The translations under genes and the position numbers were made by a program. Shown one piece after another: positions 62,477 to 64,000 of a DNA stretch of 64,000 nucleotides. The number at the start of each line of letters is the position of its first letter. Positions within the stretch are counted from its first letter, which is position 1. This stretch comes from Hyphomonas sp. (GTDB lineage: Bacteria; Pseudomonadota; Alphaproteobacteria; Caulobacterales; Hyphomonadaceae). The DNA lies in the NCBI RefSeq assembly GCF_013823385.1, contig NZ_PNMA01000002.1, forward strand, positions 62,001-126,000, in the 5' to 3' direction. Under the pieces are notes generated by a model that was not told where the DNA came from, did not search any database, and worked only from the letters and a program-made list of their open reading frames with translations.

Positions 62477-62817
62477 GGATGTCTCTTGCCGGTCTGGCGC
62501 CGATTTCACAAGGGGTGTGACTCCCATGTGGAATTCCAAATCACACACACGGATTCACAGGCGACTCACAATTGCAGGATTCTCACCTCTGGAGAGTCAC
62601 GCTGCGTTCTCCTCTGTGATTCCAACACGGACGTTTACACCCTGTTAACCATTGACTCATTTCGGATTTGAAACGCCACAGCATCGCGGGCCAATCTGTG
62701 ACTCGCCTGTGGATTTGCCGGGATAAAGCGTTAACAGATGGGTTATCCCTGAATCCCTCGGGGTTATAATCATAAGCGCCCTGACGGGCATTTAGATGAG
62801 ATTGGGAAGGGGACTTC
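62477..62817. other. Candidate chromosomal replication origin (hemE-proximal oriC)
   Basis: A 341-base gap between the divergent ppsR and hemE genes. GANTC sites start at 62519, 62552, 62563, 62578, 62594, 62618, 62654, 62700 and 62751: nine in 237 bases, against about one expected by chance. Six of them are part of GANTCAC or TGTGANTC, which resemble DnaA boxes. TGTGGATTT (62708) keeps the DnaA core ATCCACA in reverse. TTTA-N7-TTAA at 62634-62648 matches the CtrA consensus with one change; TTAA-N7-GTTA at 62731-62745 is a weaker one. The Caulobacter origin lies next to hemE with the same kinds of sites. Origin function is inferred. Confidence 0.65.
62742..62770 (+). promoter_or_regulatory. 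hemE promoter overlapping a CtrA-like site
   Basis: A perfect TATAAT lies at 62765-62770, with TTATCC at 62743 as a poor -35, 16 bases upstream. The -35 overlaps the second half of the TTAA-N7-GTTA box, so CtrA binding there would block both hemE transcription and origin opening, as reported for Caulobacter. Confidence 0.45.
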
Positions 62818-63852
62818 GTGGCAACGTCCGTTAAGAAATTGCTGGCTGTACTGTCAGGCGAGGCTGTGAAACCACCTCCGGTGTGGATGATGCGCCAGGC
62901 TGGGCGCCACCTGCCCGAATATCTGGAGACGAGAGCGAGAGCGAAAGACTTTCTCGATTTCTGCTACACCCCGTCCCTTGCCACCGAAGCCACGCTTCAA
63001 CCCATCCGCCGCTATGGCATGGACGGGGCAATCCTCTTCGCAGACATCCTGCTCATCCTGGATGCGATGGGTCTGAAAGTGGCTTTCGAGAAGGGAGAAG
63101 GCCCGCTGGTCGAACAGATTTCCGGCCCATCCGATCTGGGAAGGGTCACGCCTCAGAAAGCGGCCGACCGTCTCGCGCCTGTCTATGAAACCGTTTCCCG
63201 CGTGAAAGCCGCCCTGCCTTCGTCCACCACGCTGATCGGATTTGCCGGTTCACCCTGGACGGTCAGCCTCTATGCCGTCGAGGGCCGGGGCAAGACCGAC
63301 AAGTCCACCGCCTGGCGCTGGGCCCATGGCCGGCCGGAGGATCTGGCAGCCGTAATGGATCAGGTCACCGAAGCGACAGCGCATTATCTTTCCCGCCAGG
63401 TCGAGGCCGGCGCCGATGCGCTGATGCTGTTTGACAGCTGGGCCGAGGGCCTTCCGGACAACATCTTCCGCGAAGTCGTCATCCAGCCGACGAAGAAGCT
63501 GGTCGCCCGGCTGCGGGAAATGGGCATCACGGTGCCGGTGATCGGATTTCCGCGCGGCGCGGGCGTCATGCTGCCCGAATATGTGCGGGAAACCGGGGTC
63601 ACAGCTGTTGGGCTGGACACGGCTGTCTCGCCCGCCTTCATCAATGCGCAGTTGCCGGCGGGTTTTCCGGTCCAGGGGCATCTTGATCCCCTCCTCCTGA
63701 TCGAAGGGGGCGGGCGACTTGACGCACGCGTCCGCGAATTGCTGGACGCCTACAAGGGACGGCCCCATATCTTCAATCTCGGTCATGGCATTCGCCCCGA
63801 GACCCCGATTGCGCATGTCGAACGTGTGCTGGAACTGATCAGAACCGAATAG
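62818..63852 (+). CDS. hemE: Uroporphyrinogen decarboxylase
   Basis: Heme pathway enzyme making coproporphyrinogen III. 344 residues from a GTG at 62818, with AAGGGG upstream. Signature RQAGRHLPEY near the N terminus, the catalytic Asp in FADILLILDAMG, and GFAGSPWTVSLYAVEG and DSWAEGL. Rightward from the candidate origin and followed 15 bases later by hemH. Confidence 0.97.
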   Translation: MATSVKKLLAVLSGEAVKPPPVWMMRQAGRHLPEYLETRARAKDFLDFCYTPSLATEATLQPIRRYGMDGAILFADILLILDAMGLKVAFEKGEGPLVEQISGPSDLGRVTPQKAADRLAPVYETVSRVKAALPSSTTLIGFAGSPWTVSLYAVEGRGKTDKSTAWRWAHGRPEDLAAVMDQVTEATAHYLSRQVEAGADALMLFDSWAEGLPDNIFREVVIQPTKKLVARLREMGITVPVIGFPRGAGVMLPEYVRETGVTAVGLDTAVSPAFINAQLPAGFPVQGHLDPLLLIEGGGRLDARVRELLDAYKGRPHIFNLGHGIRPETPIAHVERVLELIRTE

Positions 63853-63867
63853 AAAGTGAGGGCCGAA

Positions 63868-64000
63868 ATGGGCCGCCGGATCGCTGTTGTCTTGTTCAAC
63901 CTGGGTGGCCCGGATACCGGTGACGACGTTCAGCCTTTCCTGAAAAATCTATTCCGGGATCCGGCCATCATCCGGGCACCTCTTCCTATCCGCTGGCTGA
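63868..64000 (+). CDS. hemH: Ferrochelatase, N-terminal part
   Basis: The first 44 residues before the window ends: [20 protein letters not shown], then [21 protein letters not shown]. The NLGGPD opening and FLxNLFxDP are the standard ferrochelatase start. GAGG lies before the ATG. The enzyme inserts iron into protoporphyrin IX, and the gene follows hemE as in Caulobacter. Confidence 0.93.
   Translation, partial: MGRRIAVVLFNLGGPDTGDDVQPFLKNLFRDPAIIRAPLPIRWL

Noticed and set aside
1-64000. tRNA, rRNA, integrase or transposase genes
   Set aside because: None was recognised on reading either strand; short or divergent RNAs could be missed without a covariance search.

Overview
The window reads as chromosomal DNA of a GC-rich, dimorphic alphaproteobacterium close to Hyphomonas (Hyphomonadaceae) or its Caulobacter-like relatives. 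This is inferred from gene content and order, not from a database match. The lineage markers are RcdA, TrcR (DUF1013), DUF1192, TimA/Tim44-like, a ppsR-maf-aroE-coaE-dnaQ block running away from hemE, and the ffh-rpsP-rimM-trmD-rplS run. Genes are packed tightly, with many 4-base start/stop overlaps. No rRNA, tRNA, transposase, prophage or CRISPR array was recognised.

Layout. 1-2.7 kb: the end of a ferric-reductase-like membrane protein, then a TetR regulator divergent from a carotenoid oxygenase. 2.7-10.1 kb: a dispersed histidine cluster (hisH, hisA, hisF, hisE) interrupted by a lower-GC von Willebrand A gene, an L,D-transpeptidase and a crotonase, and studded with REP-like palindromes. 10.1-15.3 kb: DUF6065, prolyl-tRNA editing, asd, and an amidohydrolase-ArsR-SRPBCC group. 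15.3-22.6 kb: the leucine genes leuB, leuD and leuC, interleaved with glyoxalase-like, GST, cysK and bioB genes. 22.6-32.9 kb: the translation and secretion run rplS, trmD, rimM, rpsP, chorismate mutase and ffh, opened up by two secreted beta/gamma-crystallin-like proteins, a GT2 glycosyltransferase, a Kef-type antiporter and a lipoprotein. 33-43 kb: GNAT, a prolyl oligopeptidase lipoprotein, an AGE-family isomerase, gpmA with a stand-alone deaminase, GT4, GST-like, Hsp20 and a methyltransferase lipoprotein. 43-51.7 kb is more accessory: repeats, a TetR operon holding an internally deleted SRPBCC gene, an arsR-arsI pair, an M1-like peptidase, ppa and carbonic anhydrase. 51.7-58.9 kb: cell-cycle and envelope genes (rcdA, DUF1192, quinone reductase, aspartic protease, trcR, smr, mltA, timA, secB).

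58.9-64 kb is the most informative part. dnaQ, coaE, aroE, maf and ppsR run leftward; hemE and hemH run rightward. Between them lies a 341-base gene-free region with nine GANTC (CcrM) sites, several of them fused to TCACA/TGTGA DnaA-like cores, a TTTA-N7-TTAA CtrA-like box, and a second CtrA-like half-match over the hemE promoter. Together with the known hemE-adjacent Caulobacter origin, this makes 62477-62817 a strong candidate for the chromosomal replication origin. Most informational and ribosomal genes to its left are transcribed away from it, as expected for the leftward replichore.

Other points for a second look: Shine-Dalgarno-sequestering perfect hairpins of near-identical design before cysK and before the amidohydrolase; a helically phased GGACA repeat inside trmD; the paralogous crystallin-like pair around rimM; clustered ACTCCAAC motifs; and a duplicated TetR leader with operator.
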